From: Pseudorasbora parva
Lineage: Eukaryota; Chordata; Actinopteri; Cypriniformes; Gobionidae
Length of the DNA: 64,000 nucleotides
Direction of reading: 5' to 3'
Assembly: GCF_024679245.1 (NCBI RefSeq)
Contig: NC_090173.1
Span: forward strand, 57,767,490-57,831,489
Shown here: piece after piece, positions 11,471 through 23,699 of the stretch
Layout: each line of letters opens with the position of its first letter
Position numbering within the stretch: the first letter of the stretch is position 1
Made by a program: the position numbers and the translations under genes
The notes under the pieces: model-generated
Databases searched by the model: none
Told to the model about the DNA's origin: nothing
What the model saw: the letters and a program-made list of their open reading frames with translations, nothing else

Positions 11471-12961
11471 TATTTTGCGTATAACAGTGTATGATTATTT
11501 TTTACCTTTTAAACTGGCAACATTACAGTTCAGAAGTCATATTAGATAAATAGATATCCGTAAGATCATTTGATAGATTGGAGTTGTCGTGCCGGAGACA
11601 GGTTTATAAGGATGTCTTTTCGAGTCTGCATTTACAGGGCAGAGTTTAATTGACACACTCTCTTCAGACATTTCAGGGATGCATTGGTCATGTCCTGGCA
11701 CAGGTCCACCCTCTGATCAGAGTACAGCCCAGTAGCAGGAAGTGTGGCAAATACAAATGATTGATATAGTCCTCCTATTTTTATATACTTAAATGCATAT
11801 TGCCCACCGTGCTCTGTGTTCCTACAACCACAAGGTAGTGGTGGCACAGTTGCGAGGACCCTTTTATTCCTCTTGCAGCTTCAATGTAGTTTTGTATTTT
11901 TTACTTTTTGGGACCTCAGGAAGAGTAGTCACTGCCTAGGTATTGGCTAATGGGGATCCAAATAAACAAATAAACTTAGATCATAGATGGGAAAGAGCAT
12001 TCATGGGTAAATTAACTAAGGAAAAATATAATATCATAGCTTTTTTAGGAGTCCTCAAAGGGATCCATAAATATATGTAAAATCTGTTGTAAATATCTAA
12101 TTTTCTTTTAAAGTTATAGCAAAATATATTTTGAGAGCATGGGCTGCATTGATTGGATTTTTTTTTCTTCCAAAATGTTGGCTTTGTTTTGGTCATTATT
12201 GTTTAGCTATTGACCTATGTAAGTATTCAGAATTTCCTATTGTGGTTTTGTTTTAATTGGACTAACTGTTTCCTACATTCGCAAAGGTTTTTTAGGTGCT
12301 AAAGTACACCTTTTTACAAACCATAAGGTGAAACCAGGAATGTTTGGTATTATTGGACTCGGCAAGGATTCAGGAGTCTAATGAGGTGAATACTGTGAAA
12401 AACACTGGCTTAAAAATTCTCAGGCTCCTTCAGGGCATTGCGCCAATGAAGTATGCTTTGTTTGTGATACGCCATTGTCCTCATAGACTATCATGGCACC
12501 AAGGATAAAGACAATGAATGCCCATTTTCATCTGACTAATGTTTGGGTGCGTATATTGCCAGTTTCATGAGTTTTTCCCCTGTTATAGCGCCACCAAGTG
12601 ATCAATCGTTGCGATTTTTTTCATGTGATCTCAGACTGATCTCACTCACACGTGACCTTAATTTGGTGGAAATATCTCGTTCTGTTCACAAATTAAAGCC
12701 ATTTTATTAAATAAGGTCCCGGTCACATCAAACATTTTGGCTCCCCTTAGCAACCATAAATCAAATTTTTTTTTTTTTTTGATAATTATTGATAGTCTCT
12801 CTCCAGAGAACATTTCTGCAGTGGTTTGGTTCCGATCAGTCAAATAAGCTGGGAGTAATTTGCAAAAGTAGGTTTTACAAAAAACCTAAAATATCTCGAA
12901 ATTGGCGCCTGAAGGGCGAGCAAATCCGAGATATGCATTTTGTCGAAGTTTGTGCTGCTGT

Positions 12962-15559
12962 TTGTGAGTACTACCAGCCCTGAAAGTTTCAAGTCTCTAC
13001 GACTTACGGTTTGGTCTGCCCGAGCAGTTTTAGCTGGAAAATGATGCATCATGGGGAAATGAACAGTTCCAATAGGGTTTCAGCCTGACGCCTGACTTTG
13101 ATTGGATTTTACTACCCCTTACTATCAAAAGTTTGAGATTTGGCCTCACGACTGTGCCTAGCGACCTATGTTTCCGAACTTCTGACGCTGGTTTCGTCTC
13201 GATCGGACCAGTGGTTTCGAAGATATCGGCTAATTTTCTTAAAGCGCTAAATTACAACGGTGCACAAACCATACGCCGAAACCTGGCAAGTGTGGTATCG
13301 TTGGACTCGGCAACGATTCAGGAGTCTAAGGAGATGAGTCCCGTGAAAATAAGTCAACCACACCCAAAGTTATAAGCACTTTTTAAAAAAATCTCAACTA
13401 GGTGGCGCTGTTTCGAAACTTCTCAGGCTACTTCAGGGCATCGTGGTGATGACCCATGCCGAGTTTCGTAACAATCCGTTCATGCGTTCATAAAATACAG
13501 CATTTTGGCACATAATTCAAGATGGCCGACAGCCAAAATGGCCGACATGGTAAAATTGGACATCAGTCGACTCGGCATGACGTCTCGAATCTGACGAGAC
13601 CACTTTTGTGATTTTTGGGCAAACGGTTCAGCAAAAAAAAAGCAAAAATAGCCATTTTTCCTATCTCCGGGCCAGTAGGTGGCGCTGCGCCGAAACGCAG
13701 CAGGTTGCCTCAAGACATGCTTGTGCCGACATGTACCAAGTTTGGTCTGAATACGATAAAGCGTTGCGGAGATACAGCCATACGTCTGTTTTCGCAAGCG
13801 CTACGTAAAATTTGTTTGCGCGTTTAACGGAAAAGATTTGACGAATCAACTTGAATTCCATAACTTTTTGTCGACACTGGCTGAAGATGATCTGGTTCAA
13901 TTTTCGTGCAAATCGGACGAACAGTCTAGGACGAGTTCGCAAAAGTAGGATTTTGGGGAAATTCAAAATGGCGGGAAACATATAATGTCGGAAATGACGT
14001 CATAGGGTGCTTTCGGATTGGCAGGAGCTCAGAAATCTGAGGAAACAAGAATTTTGTTTCTAGCACTTAAGGATCAAAAGTTATTAGCATAAACATGAGT
14101 GCAACTTTGGACAGGTGGTGGCGCTAGAGGGATTGAGTTGGAGACACCAAAATTGGTGTATTTAATGTTGGGACTGCCCTCTATCAGAATGTCAAATCGT
14201 TACAACTTTCCCGCAAACGGTTCTATGGGCTGCCTTAGACCTCCATGGCGGAAGAAGAAAGTGCGACAACGGTTTCAATAGGTGCCTCCGCACCTTCGGT
14301 GCTTGGCCCCTAATAAAAATGCAATAAAAAGGGTATAAAAAGGCCTATAAAAAATAGACCATAGGGTTTGAGCACTTGAGTTTTGAGCTGCTGGTTGCTA
14401 AAACTTTATCAAGCCTGGTGACATGTGCATCGCAGAGGTCAAAGGTCAATTTTTGCATTTTCAGCTCATTTATCATGAAAATGGGGTGTTTTTATTTTAT
14501 TTATTTTTTTACCTTTTAAACTGGTATGCCTCTACTGATGGCCCGATCTCCGCCAAAGTTTGCACGCGTCTTTACAATAATGCGGCGCACATGCTCAGCC
14601 GATTTGGTGAAGTTCTGCGTAAAGCAGGCAATTTTTAGTCATTTAAAAGTCATTTTGCATAGGATAATATAGGGCATTTTTTTTCACCAGTTTAACAGTT
14701 GGAGGGCCCGATCTCCGCCAAAGTTTGCACGCGTCTTTACAATAATGCGGCGCACATGCCCAGCCGATTTGGTGAAGTTCTGCGCAGAGCAGGCAATTTT
14801 TAGTCATTTAAATGTCAATTTGCATAGGATAATAATAGGGCATTTGTTTTCACCAATTTAACAGTTAAAGCGCCCCGACGGCCATAAAAGTCTACAAGCC
14901 TCTTTAGGGTCACGTGACGCATGCGCACGCGTGATTTCGTAAAGCTGTATGCCAATCAGGCAGGAAGAGGGCCGCTTTCAGGCCTTTAATGGGATTTTCC
15001 ATAGAAATACATCATTTTGACCCCTTTTTAACCATTATAGCGCCACCAAGTGGCCGGTCCCCACGTCCTTTTTCACTTGGCCACAGAATGAGCTCTTACA
15101 TAGGCGTGCTGAGTTTGGTGAAAATACCTCATTCCGTTCACGAGTTTTAGCCAATTTAGTAAAAGGGGCTTCTCCCCCTTCTAACGTTTTGGCTGCCTTT
15201 AGGGTCCAGGAACCCAAATTGCCGTTTTTTTTAAATGACTTTTGACAATTAGACTCCAGAAAATCTCGCTGCGCTGGTTTGGTTCCGGTTGGGCCAAAAA
15301 CCTAGGACTAGTTGGCAAAAGTAGGTTTTGCAAAAAACCCGAAATACCCGAATTTTTCCCCACTATTCCGAGCCAATCCGGGGCATGCATTTTGTCCGTC
15401 TCGAGCCAAGGATTCCAGCAATATAAGACACTCGAGGCTAAGCCTTACGGTTGAGGAGTTATGAGCCGTTTCGTACTTTTGGCCGCCGTTTCGTACTTTT
15501 GATCGCTGTAGCGCCCCCGTCAGGCCGATCGAGGCGGGCTTCGGTGACGTCTGCAGTGG
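12962..15559 (+). repeat. 2,598-bp tandem unit, copy A
   Basis: This is the first of three head-to-tail units (starts 12962, 15560, 18158), differing by only scattered point changes and single-base indels. Each unit contains a terminator-like hairpin GCACCTTCGGTGC (here near 14290). It also contains an internal duplicated ~150-bp segment (GGCCCGATCTCCGCCAAAG at about 14540 and 14705). No plausible protein is encoded; ORFs that repeat between copies do so because the DNA is identical. Confidence 0.9.
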
Positions 15560-18157
15560 TTGTGAGTACTACCAGCCCTGAAAGTTTCAAGTCTCTACGA
15601 CTTACGGTTTGGTCTGCCCGAGCAGTTTTAGCTGGAAAATGATGCATCATGGGGAAATGAACAGTTCCAATAGGGTTTCAGCCTGACGCCTGACTTTGAT
15701 TGGATTTTACTACCCCTTACTATCAAAAGTTTGAGATTTGGCCTCACGACTGTGCCTAGCGACCTATGTTTCCGAACTTCTGACGCTGGTTTCGTCTCGA
15801 TCGGACCAGTGGTTTCGAAGATATCGGCTAATTTTCTTAAAGCGCTAAATTACAACGGTGCACAAACCATACGCCGAAACCTGGCAAGTGTGGTATCGTT
15901 GGACTCGGCAACGATTCAGGAGTCTAAGGAGATGAGTCCCGTGAAAATAAGTCAACCACACCCAAAGTTATAAGCACTTTTTAAAAAAATCTCAACTAGG
16001 TGGCGCTGTTTCGAAACTTCTCAGGCTACTTCAGGGCATCGTGGTGATGACCCATGCCGAGTTTCGTAACAATCCGTTCATGCGTTCATAAAATACAGCA
16101 TTTTGGCACATAATTCAAGATGGCCGACAGCCAAAATGGCCGACATGGTAAAATTGGACATCAGTCGACTCGGCATGGCGTCTCGAATCTGACGAGACCA
16201 CTTTTGTGATTTTTGGGCAAACGGTTCAGCAAAAAAAAAGCAAAAATAGCCATTTTTCCTATCTCCAGGCCAGTAGGTGGCGCTGCGCCGAAACGCAGCA
16301 GGTTGCCTCAAGACATGCTTGTGCCGACATGTACCAAGTTTGGTCTGAATACGATAAAGCGTTGCGGAGATACAGCCATACGTCTGTTTTCGCAAGCGCT
16401 ACGTACAATTTGTTTGCGCGTTTAACGGAAAAGATTTGACGAATCAACTTGAATTCCATAACTTTTTGTCGACACTGGCTGAAGATGATCTGGTTCAATT
16501 TTCGTGCAAATCGGACGAACAGTCTAGGACGAGTTCGCAAAAGTAGGATTTTGGGGAAATTCAAAATGGCGGGAAACATATAATGTCGGAAATGACGTCA
16601 TAGGGTGCTTTCGGATTGGCAGGAGCTCAGAAATCTGAGGAAACAAGAATTTTGTTTCTAGCACTTAAGGATCAAAAGATATTAGCATAAACATGAGTGC
16701 AACTTTGGACAGGTGGTGGCGCTAGAGGGATTGAGTTGGAGACACCAAAATTGGTGTATTTAATGTTGGGACTGCCCTCTATCAGAATGTCAAATCGTTA
16801 CAACTTTCCCGCAAACGGTTCTATGGGCTGCCTTAGACCTCCATGGCGGAAGAAGAAAGTGCGACAACGGTTTCAATAGGTGCCTCCGCACCTTCGGTGC
16901 TTGGCCCCTAATAAAAAGGCAATAAAAAGGGTATAAAAAGGCCTATAAAAAATAGACCATAGGGTTTGAGCACTTGAGTTTTGAGCTGCTGGTTGCTAAA
17001 ACTTTATCAAGCCTGGTGACATGTGCATCGCAGAGGTCAAAGGTCAATTTTTGCATTTTCAGCTCATTTATCATGAAAATGGGGTGTTTTTATTTTATTT
17101 ATTTTTTTACCTTTTAAACTGGTATGCCTCTACTGATGGCCCGATCTCCGCCAAAGTTTGCACGCGTCTTTACAATAATGCGGCGCACATGCTCAGCCGA
17201 TTTGGTGAAGTTCTGCGTAAAGCAGGCAATTTTTAGTCATTTAAATGTCATTTTGCATAGGATAATATAGGGCATTTTTTTTCACCAGTTTAACAGTTGG
17301 AGGGCCCGATCTCCGCCAAAGTTTGCACGCGTCTTTACAATAATGCGGCGCACATGCCCAGCCGATTTGGTGAAGTTCTGCGCAGAGCAGGCAATTTTTA
17401 GTCATTTAAATGTCAATTTGCATAGGATAATAATAGGGCATTTGTTTTCACCAATTTAACAGTTAAAGCGCCCCGACGGCCATAAAAGTCTACAAGCCTC
17501 TTTAGGGTCACGTGACGCATGCGCACGCGTGATTTCGTAAAGCTGTATGCCAATCAGGCAGGAAGAGGGCCGCTTTCAGGCCTTTAATGGGATTTTCCAT
17601 AGAAATACATCATTTTGACCCCTTTTTAACCATTATAGCGCCACCAAGTGGCCGGTCCCCACGTCCTTTTTCACTTGGCCACAGAATGAGCTCTTACATA
17701 GGCGTGCTGAGTTTGGTGAAAATACCTCATTCCGTTCACGAGTTTTAGCCAATTTAGTAAAAGGGGCTTCTCCCCCTTCTAACGTTTTGGCTGCCTTTAG
17801 GGTCCAGGAACCCAAATTGCCGTTTTTTTTAAATGACTTTTGACAATTAGACTCCAGAAAATCTCGCTGCGCTGGTTTGGTTCCGGTTGGGCCAAAAACC
17901 TAGGACTAGTTGGCAAAAGTAGGTTTTGCAAAAAACCCGAAATACCCGAATTTTTCCCCACTATTCCGAGCCAATCCGGGGCATGCATTTTGTCCGTCTC
18001 GAGCCAAGGATTCCAGCAATATAAGACACTCGAGGCTAAGCCTTACGGTTGAGGAGTTATGAGCCGTTTCGTACTTTTGGCCGCCGTTTCGTACTTTTGA
18101 TCGCTGTAGCGCCCCCGTCAGGCCGATCGAGGCGGGCTTCGGTGACGTCTGCAGTGG
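15560..18157 (+). repeat. 2,598-bp tandem unit, copy B
   Basis: This is almost identical to copy A throughout, for example in the GAGATTTGGCCTCACGACTG and ATAATTCAAGATGGCCGAC segments. The A-B junction lies at the TTGTGAGTACTACCAGCCC motif. Confidence 0.9.
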
Positions 18158-19509
18158 TTGTGAGTACTACCAGCCCTGAAAGTTTCAAGTCTCTACGACT
18201 TACGGTTTGGTCTGCCCGAGCAGTTTTAGCTGGAAAATGATGCATCATGGGGAAATGAACAGTTCCAATAGGGTTTCAGCCTGACGCCTGACTTTGATTG
18301 GATTTTACTACCCTTACTATCAAAAGTTTGAGATTTGGCCTCACGACTGTGCCTAGCGACCTATGTTTCCGAACTTCTGACGCTGGTTTCGTCTCGATCG
18401 GACCAGTGGTTTCGAAGATATCGGCTAATTTTCTTAAAGCGCTAAATTACAACGGTGCACAAACCATACGCCGAAACCTGGCAAGTGTGGTATCGTTGGA
18501 CTCGGCAACGATTCAGGAGTCTAAGGAGATGAGTCCCGTGAAAATAAGTCAACCACACCCAAAGTTATAAGCACTTTTTAAAAAAAATCTCAACTAGGTG
18601 GCGCTGTTTCGAAACTTCTCAGGCTACTTCAGGGCATCGTGGTGATGACCCATGCCGAGTTTCGTAACAATCCGTTCATGCGTTCATAAAATACAGCATT
18701 TTGGCACATAATTCAAGATGGCCGACAGCCAAAATGGCCGACATGGTAAAATTGGACATCAGTCGACTCGGCATGACGTCTCGAATCTGACGAGACCACT
18801 TTTGTGATTCTTGGGCAAACGGTTCAGCAAAAAAAAGCAAAAATAGCCATTTTTCCAATCTCCAGGCCAGTAGGTGGCGCTGCGCCGAAACGCAGCAGGT
18901 TGCCTCAAGACATGCTTGTGCCGACATGTACCAAGTTTGGTCTGAATACGATAAAGCGTTGCGGAGATACAGCCATACGTCTGTTTTCGCAAGCGCTACG
19001 TAAAATTTGTTTGCGCGTTTAACGGAAAAGATTTGACGAATCAACTTGATTTCCATAACTTTTTGTCGACACTGGCTGAAGATGATCTGGTTCAATTTTC
19101 GTGCAAATCGGACGAACAGTCTAGGACGAGTTCGCAAAAGTAGGATTTTGGGGAAAATTCAAAATGGCGGGAAACATATAATGTCGGAAATGACGTCATA
19201 GGGTGCTTTCGGATTGGCAGGAGCTCAGAAATCTGAGGAAACAAGAATTTTGTTTCTAGCCCTTAAGGATCAAAAGTTATTAGCATAAACATGAGTGCAA
19301 CTTTGGACAGGTGGTGGCGCTAGAGGGATTGAGTTGGAGACACCAAAATTGGTGTATTTAATGATGGGACTGCCCTCTATCAGAATGTCAAATCGTTACA
19401 ACTTTCCCGCAAACGGTTCTATGGGTTGCCATAGACCTCCATGGCGGAAGAAGAAAGTGCGACAACGGTTTCAATAGGTGCCTCCGCACCTTCGGTGCTT
19501 GGCCCCTAA
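18158..19509 (+). repeat. 2,598-bp tandem unit, copy C (ends at Helitron-like terminus)
   Basis: The unit is truncated at the GCACCTTCGGTGC hairpin and CCCCTAA end, after which the interrupted EP unit resumes (TAAAGTATAGC). It carries a few private differences, such as a single-base loss near 18310. Confidence 0.9.
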
Positions 19510-19693
19510 TAAAGTATAGCAAAGCAGTTTGTGTAAAAGACACGATTCAGACACATCAGTCGGCTCCGCTTCTGCACCCGTCAAGTTATATTTGATTTCT
19601 CGAAAATATTCTTATTACATGCACTTGTGCAACATTTAAGCTATAAACATCAGAAACAGACATGAATCAGAACGGGAATAACTGGAGACTCAC

Positions 19694-19885
19694 TGGCTGT
19701 GTTTCGAGGCTCCGGCTCCGGCTCTGGCTCCGGCTCTGGCTCCGGCTCCGGCTCTGGCTCTGGCTCTGGCTCCGGCTCCGGCTCCGGCTCCGGCTCAAAG
19801 GCACACACTTCAGTTTGCTTGGTTTTGGTGGAACGGTTGAAAAGTTTACACTTTCTGAGGGCTTTACTCAATTTACTTTTTTTTT
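19694..19885 (-). CDS. Glu-Pro repeat exon, copy 2
   Basis: This 192-nt exon (64 codons, phase 1 at both ends) has the same acceptor and a GTGAGT donor. The Glu-Pro run is about 15 dipeptides. The flanking GTTTGTGTAAAAGACACGAT and hAT-fragment sequences mark the ~750-bp duplication unit. Confidence 0.5.
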
Positions 19886-20006
19886 CTGTAAAGAACAAAT
19901 ATTGATTAGAAACGTGTTTTATTAGCACAGATTAGTACAGCTGATGATTCACTAGAAAACGTTTGAAACACACGCATGTTTAAGACAGAAATTAAATACA
20001 CTTTAC

Positions 20007-20123
20007 TGTGCAAAAATATCGCTACAGCCAACGGCGGGGCATTTCATTAAGGATGTGAGGGCATATAGTGTGGTTGAAAACCCCGGCTTCAGGCATATGA
20101 TGAACACTATGGAGCACAATACA
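20007..20123 (+). pseudogene. hAT/ZBED-type transposase fragment (unit 2)
   Basis: A near-identical copy of the 9404-9520 fragment; it moved with the surrounding segmental duplication. Confidence 0.55.
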
Positions 20124-20400
20124 GATGTTTCAAAGCTTTACAGTGATAACAGAAGATCGTGACGTGTGTCGTATCGTGAGACCTGTGCCAATATCAGCCC
20201 TGTGACTGTCCGAAGAGAAAAGAGACCCGGACTCATTATTCTCAGAACAATTATGCCCAGAACTGTAAATATAACTTCATTTAAAAATAAAGTATAGCAA
20301 AGCAGTTTGTGTAAAAGACACGATTCAGACACATCAGTCGGCTCCGCTTCTACACCCGTCAAGTTATATTTGATTTCTCGAAAATATTCTTATTACACAC

Positions 20401-22132
20401 CAGGGGCGAGGCTACATAAGGGCCAGGGTGGCACTGGCCCACTCAGATTGACGGCTGGCCCACCCAATCAGAATAGACAAAAAAAAAAAAAAAATTGGAT
20501 AGCAGAAAATAATATGCCTATGTGACAACACAAATCACTTAAACATGTACAGAAAGTTTCATTAAAAAATAGGGCTGTCAAATATGTTAATAACGCGTTA
20601 ACGCAAATTAATTTTAACAGCACTTGTTTGATTCGTGGCATAGCCCGTAGTTGGAAAAAGTGAGAGCAGTCAGACGCAAAGCATGCAGCAGCAAACATTA
20701 ATAGGGAAAGAAAAGGGTTGACATTAATATTCTAAGCCAAAAGTGCAGTTATTGCCTACATAAGCTACCACATAGCCTAAGCTACCACGTTTTTTGTTTA
20801 ACTTTTATTAGACTTCAGAAAGAAAAGTGCGTTTTTTTCACAGAGCGCATTCTCTGCAGTCTGAGCGCGATGCACTGCAGCTCACTCTCGCTCATGTCTG
20901 AGGTAAATCATTATCACCGATTACAGTACACCTGTTTTATTGAACTAAATACATTACAATCGGCTAAAACGAATGCACAGGTTACTTTCCTGAACAAGCG
21001 CGCTCCCGAGTCCGTGTTCTTCACACTGTCCCCAGTTCGGCGCGCACACGCAAAACACTGGCAGTTCAATAGGGAGCGCGCGTCTCTTAAAGGGGCCGCA
21101 CTATATTCCTACTCGTGGAGTATGGACCTCCTCCGGGTGTGGTGTGGTTCTGGTTCGCTCACTGGTACACATTACCAATTTTTCATACGAACTGTGCCCT
21201 GCTCTGAATTAAACTTCCAGTGTAAAAACTCCCTTTATATTCTTAAAATGAGAGAAATCACTACTTACACTTAATTTTTAAGTTTAGGCTTAAGAGACAT
21301 GAACAATTTCTTAGATAAACATCTATGACCTTTGATATGTCTAATCTTCATGCTGTATTGATTATTATTGAATAAGTATGGTTTCACTAATAATAAATGT
21401 ACATTTGCATAAAGCATGCATATTTGTCCATACTCATGTTGATTAGAGTATTAAAAACTTAATTTTAGATTTACAATTGCTAAAAATGTGCGATTAAATT
21501 GCGATTAATCGCGAGTTAGCTCATGACAATCATGCGATTAATAGCGATTAAATATTTTAATCGATTGACAGCCCTTAAAAAATAATTACGGTAGAGCGAA
21601 AACATTTTCATATAACTGCCTTATTGCAACAGCCAATCAATAAGCTTAGTAGTAATGTTTAGCCAATCACGTATTGTTGAGGGGATGGGAAGATGAGTTT
21701 ACGTCTGCTAGTGAAATAAACTTTTAACACGGGCCACGGTGCATAACACAAGACGAAATTCTCACAGGTTAAGCTGCAAATACATGTTTGACAACAGTTA
21801 TACTGAGTTGCATTAGTGACAAGAACTGGTTATTCCATTTTAAAATGAACCCAATTACTGAACACTGATGTCTTGTCACAGTGGTCATATAGCAGCACAA
21901 TATCTATATTTGTCTTCCTTGCAATAGACTTTGTAGCTGCTTGTTATAAATTAATTTTGCATATATGAATTATATGAATTTTTTGGCAAAAAAATAAATC
22001 ATATATAGCGTTTATTTACTGTCAAGTGATTTTGTCCCATATTGTTAAATTTGTGTAATTTGAGAGTAGTCATTGAGGTCCACTCTATTCCACCAAGGTC
22101 CACTCAGTTAAACATTTCTGGCCTCGCCACTG
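20401..22132. mobile_element. 1.7-kb non-autonomous hAT in unit 2
   Basis: The termini CAGGGGCGAGGC and GCCTCGCCACTG are inverted (11 of 12). Flanks TTACACAC (20393-20400) and TTACATGC (22133-22140) form an 8-bp target duplication with two changes. The empty allele TTATTACATGCAC is present at the same place in unit 3 (about 22894). The element has no transposase and hosts a second hAT. Confidence 0.85.
20571..21575. mobile_element. 1.0-kb hAT-type element nested in the previous one
   Basis: The ends AGGGCTGTCAA and TTGACAGCCCT are perfect TIRs, flanked by identical 8-bp duplications TAAAAAAT (20563-20570, 21576-21583). Subterminal GCGATTAATCGC motifs are repeated, as in transposase-binding regions. 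The 134-codon frame at 20870-21274 shows no transposase similarity. Confidence 0.9.
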
Positions 22133-22211
22133 TTACATGCACTTGTGCAACATTTAAGCTATAAACATCAGAAACAGACATAAATCAGAACGGGAATCAC
22201 TGGAGACTCAC

Positions 22212-22225
22212 TGGCTGTGTTTCGA

Positions 22226-22260
<35 letters not shown>

Positions 22261-22385
22261 TGGCTCTGGCTCTGGCTCCGGCTCCGGCTCCGGCTCAAAG
22301 GCACACACTTCAGTTTGCTTGGTTTTGGTGGAACGGTTGAAAAGTTTACACTTTCTGAGGGCTTTACTCAATTTACTTTTTTTTT
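22212..22385 (-). CDS. Glu-Pro repeat exon, copy 3
   Basis: 174 nt (58 codons, phase 1 at both ends), about 12 Glu-Pro dipeptides; otherwise as copy 2. Confidence 0.5.
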
Positions 22386-22506
22386 CTGTAAAGAACAAAT
22401 ATTGATTAGAAACGTGTTTTATTAGCACGGATTAGTACAGCTGATGATTCACTAGAAAACGTTTGAAACACACGCATGTTTAAGACAGAAATTAAATACA
22501 CTTTAC

Positions 22507-22623
22507 TGTGCAAAAATATCGCTACAGCCAACGGCGGGGCATTTCATTAAGGATGTGAGGGCATATAGTGTGGTTGAAAACCCCGGCTTCAGGCATATGA
22601 TGAACACTATGGAGCACAATACA
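22507..22623 (+). pseudogene. hAT/ZBED-type transposase fragment (unit 3)
   Basis: Same captured fragment, near-identical to units 1 and 2. Confidence 0.55.
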
Positions 22624-22971
22624 GATGTTTCAAAGCTTTACAGCGATAACAGAAGATCGTGACGTGTGTCGTATCGTGAGACCTGTGCCAATATCAGCCC
22701 TGTGACTGTCCGAAGAGAAAAGAGACCCGGACTCATTATTCTCAGAACAATTATGCCCAGAACTGTAAATATAACTTCATTTAAAAATAAAGTATAGCAA
22801 AGCAGTTTGTGTAAAAGACACGATTCAGACACATCAGTCGGCTCCGCTTCTACACCCGTCAAGTTATATTTGATTTCTCGAAAATATTCTTATTACATGC
22901 ACTTGTGCAACATTTGAGCTATAAACATCAGAAACAGACATGAATCAGAACGGGAATCACTGGAGACTCAC

Positions 22972-23115
22972 TGGCTGTGTTTCGAGGCTCCGGCTCCGGC
23001 TCCGGCTCTGGCTCTGGCTCCGGCTCCGGCTCAAAGGCACACACTTCAGTTTCCTCGGTTTTGGTGGAACGGTTGAAAAGTTTACACTTTTTAAATAAGG
23101 CTTTCCACCAGTCTT
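22972..23115 (-). CDS. Glu-Pro repeat exon, copy 4 (divergent 5' half)
   Basis: 144 nt (48 codons, phase 1 at both ends), with a stronger acceptor (TTTGTTGTTTGCAG|AAGAC) and about 8 Glu-Pro dipeptides. Its first residues EDWWKALFKKCKLFN replace [17 protein letters not shown] of the other three. It is nearest the 23.7-kb first exon, so it may be the ancestral form, with copies 1-3 a later expansion (inference). Confidence 0.55.
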
Positions 23116-23236
23116 CTGCAAACAACAAATATTGATTAGAAACGTGTTTTATTAGCACAGATTAGTACAGCTGATGATTCACTAGAAAACGTTTGAAACA
23201 CACGCATGTTTGAGTCAGAAATTAAATACACTTTAC

Positions 23237-23353
23237 TGTGCAAAAATATCGCTACAGCCAACGGCGGGGCATTTCATTAAGGATGTGAGGGCATATAGTG
23301 TGGTTGAAAACCCCGGCTTCAGGCATATGATGAACACTATGGAGCACAATACA
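23237..23353 (+). pseudogene. hAT/ZBED-type transposase fragment (unit 4)
   Basis: Same fragment in the unit next to the 23.7-kb first exon; the capture predates the whole tandem expansion. Confidence 0.55.
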
Positions 23354-23610
23354 GATGTTTCAAAGCTTTACAGCGATAACAGAAGATCGTGACGTGTGTC
23401 GTATCGTGAGACCTGTGCCAATATCAGCCCTGTGACTGTCCGAAGAGAAAAGAGACCCGGACTCATTATTCTCAGAACAATTATGCCCAGAACTGTAAAT
23501 ATAACTTCATTTAAAAATAAAGTAACGTTATAGCAAAGCAGTTTGTGTAAAAGACACGATTCAGACACATCAGTCGCACCGCCGCATCTTGTGCTCCTAC
23601 ATATGCGCTG

Positions 23611-23641
<31 letters not shown>

Positions 23642-23699
23642 AAGAGAAGTGTTGTGGTGTGTTTCTGAGCACATGTCAGGTGTGTGTCTCGTGAGTTAC

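Larger units (their letters stand above)
9686..19509 (+). mobile_element. 9.8-kb Helitron-like insertion, internally amplified
   Basis: The other repeat units here give the empty site: TTTAAAAA|TAAAGTATAGC near 20281 and 22781. In unit 1 it is interrupted between A and T by 9,824 bp. The left end is TATAGCTGCAAGCAGC (a GCTGC/GCAGC mini-hairpin). The right end has a hairpin GCACC-TTC-GGTGC followed by TTGGCCCCTAA|T. A 3' hairpin, a CTAA terminus, A|T insertion and no target duplication match Helitron rules, but the 5' end is not the usual TC. No Rep/helicase ORF is visible. The interior is non-coding mosaic repeat with a 2,598-bp tandem amplification. Confidence 0.55.

Noticed and set aside
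13480..19137. Families of 60-150-codon frames repeated at 2,598-bp spacing
   Set aside because: Overlapping frames on both strands in non-coding mosaic repeat; repetition reflects tandem DNA duplication.
12962..19509. CRISPR-like or prokaryotic repeat system
   Set aside because: Unit length, lack of short direct repeats with unique spacers, and the eukaryotic context rule it out.
20870..21274. 134-codon plus-strand frame
   Set aside because: Lies inside a 1-kb non-autonomous hAT and shows no transposase or other domain.
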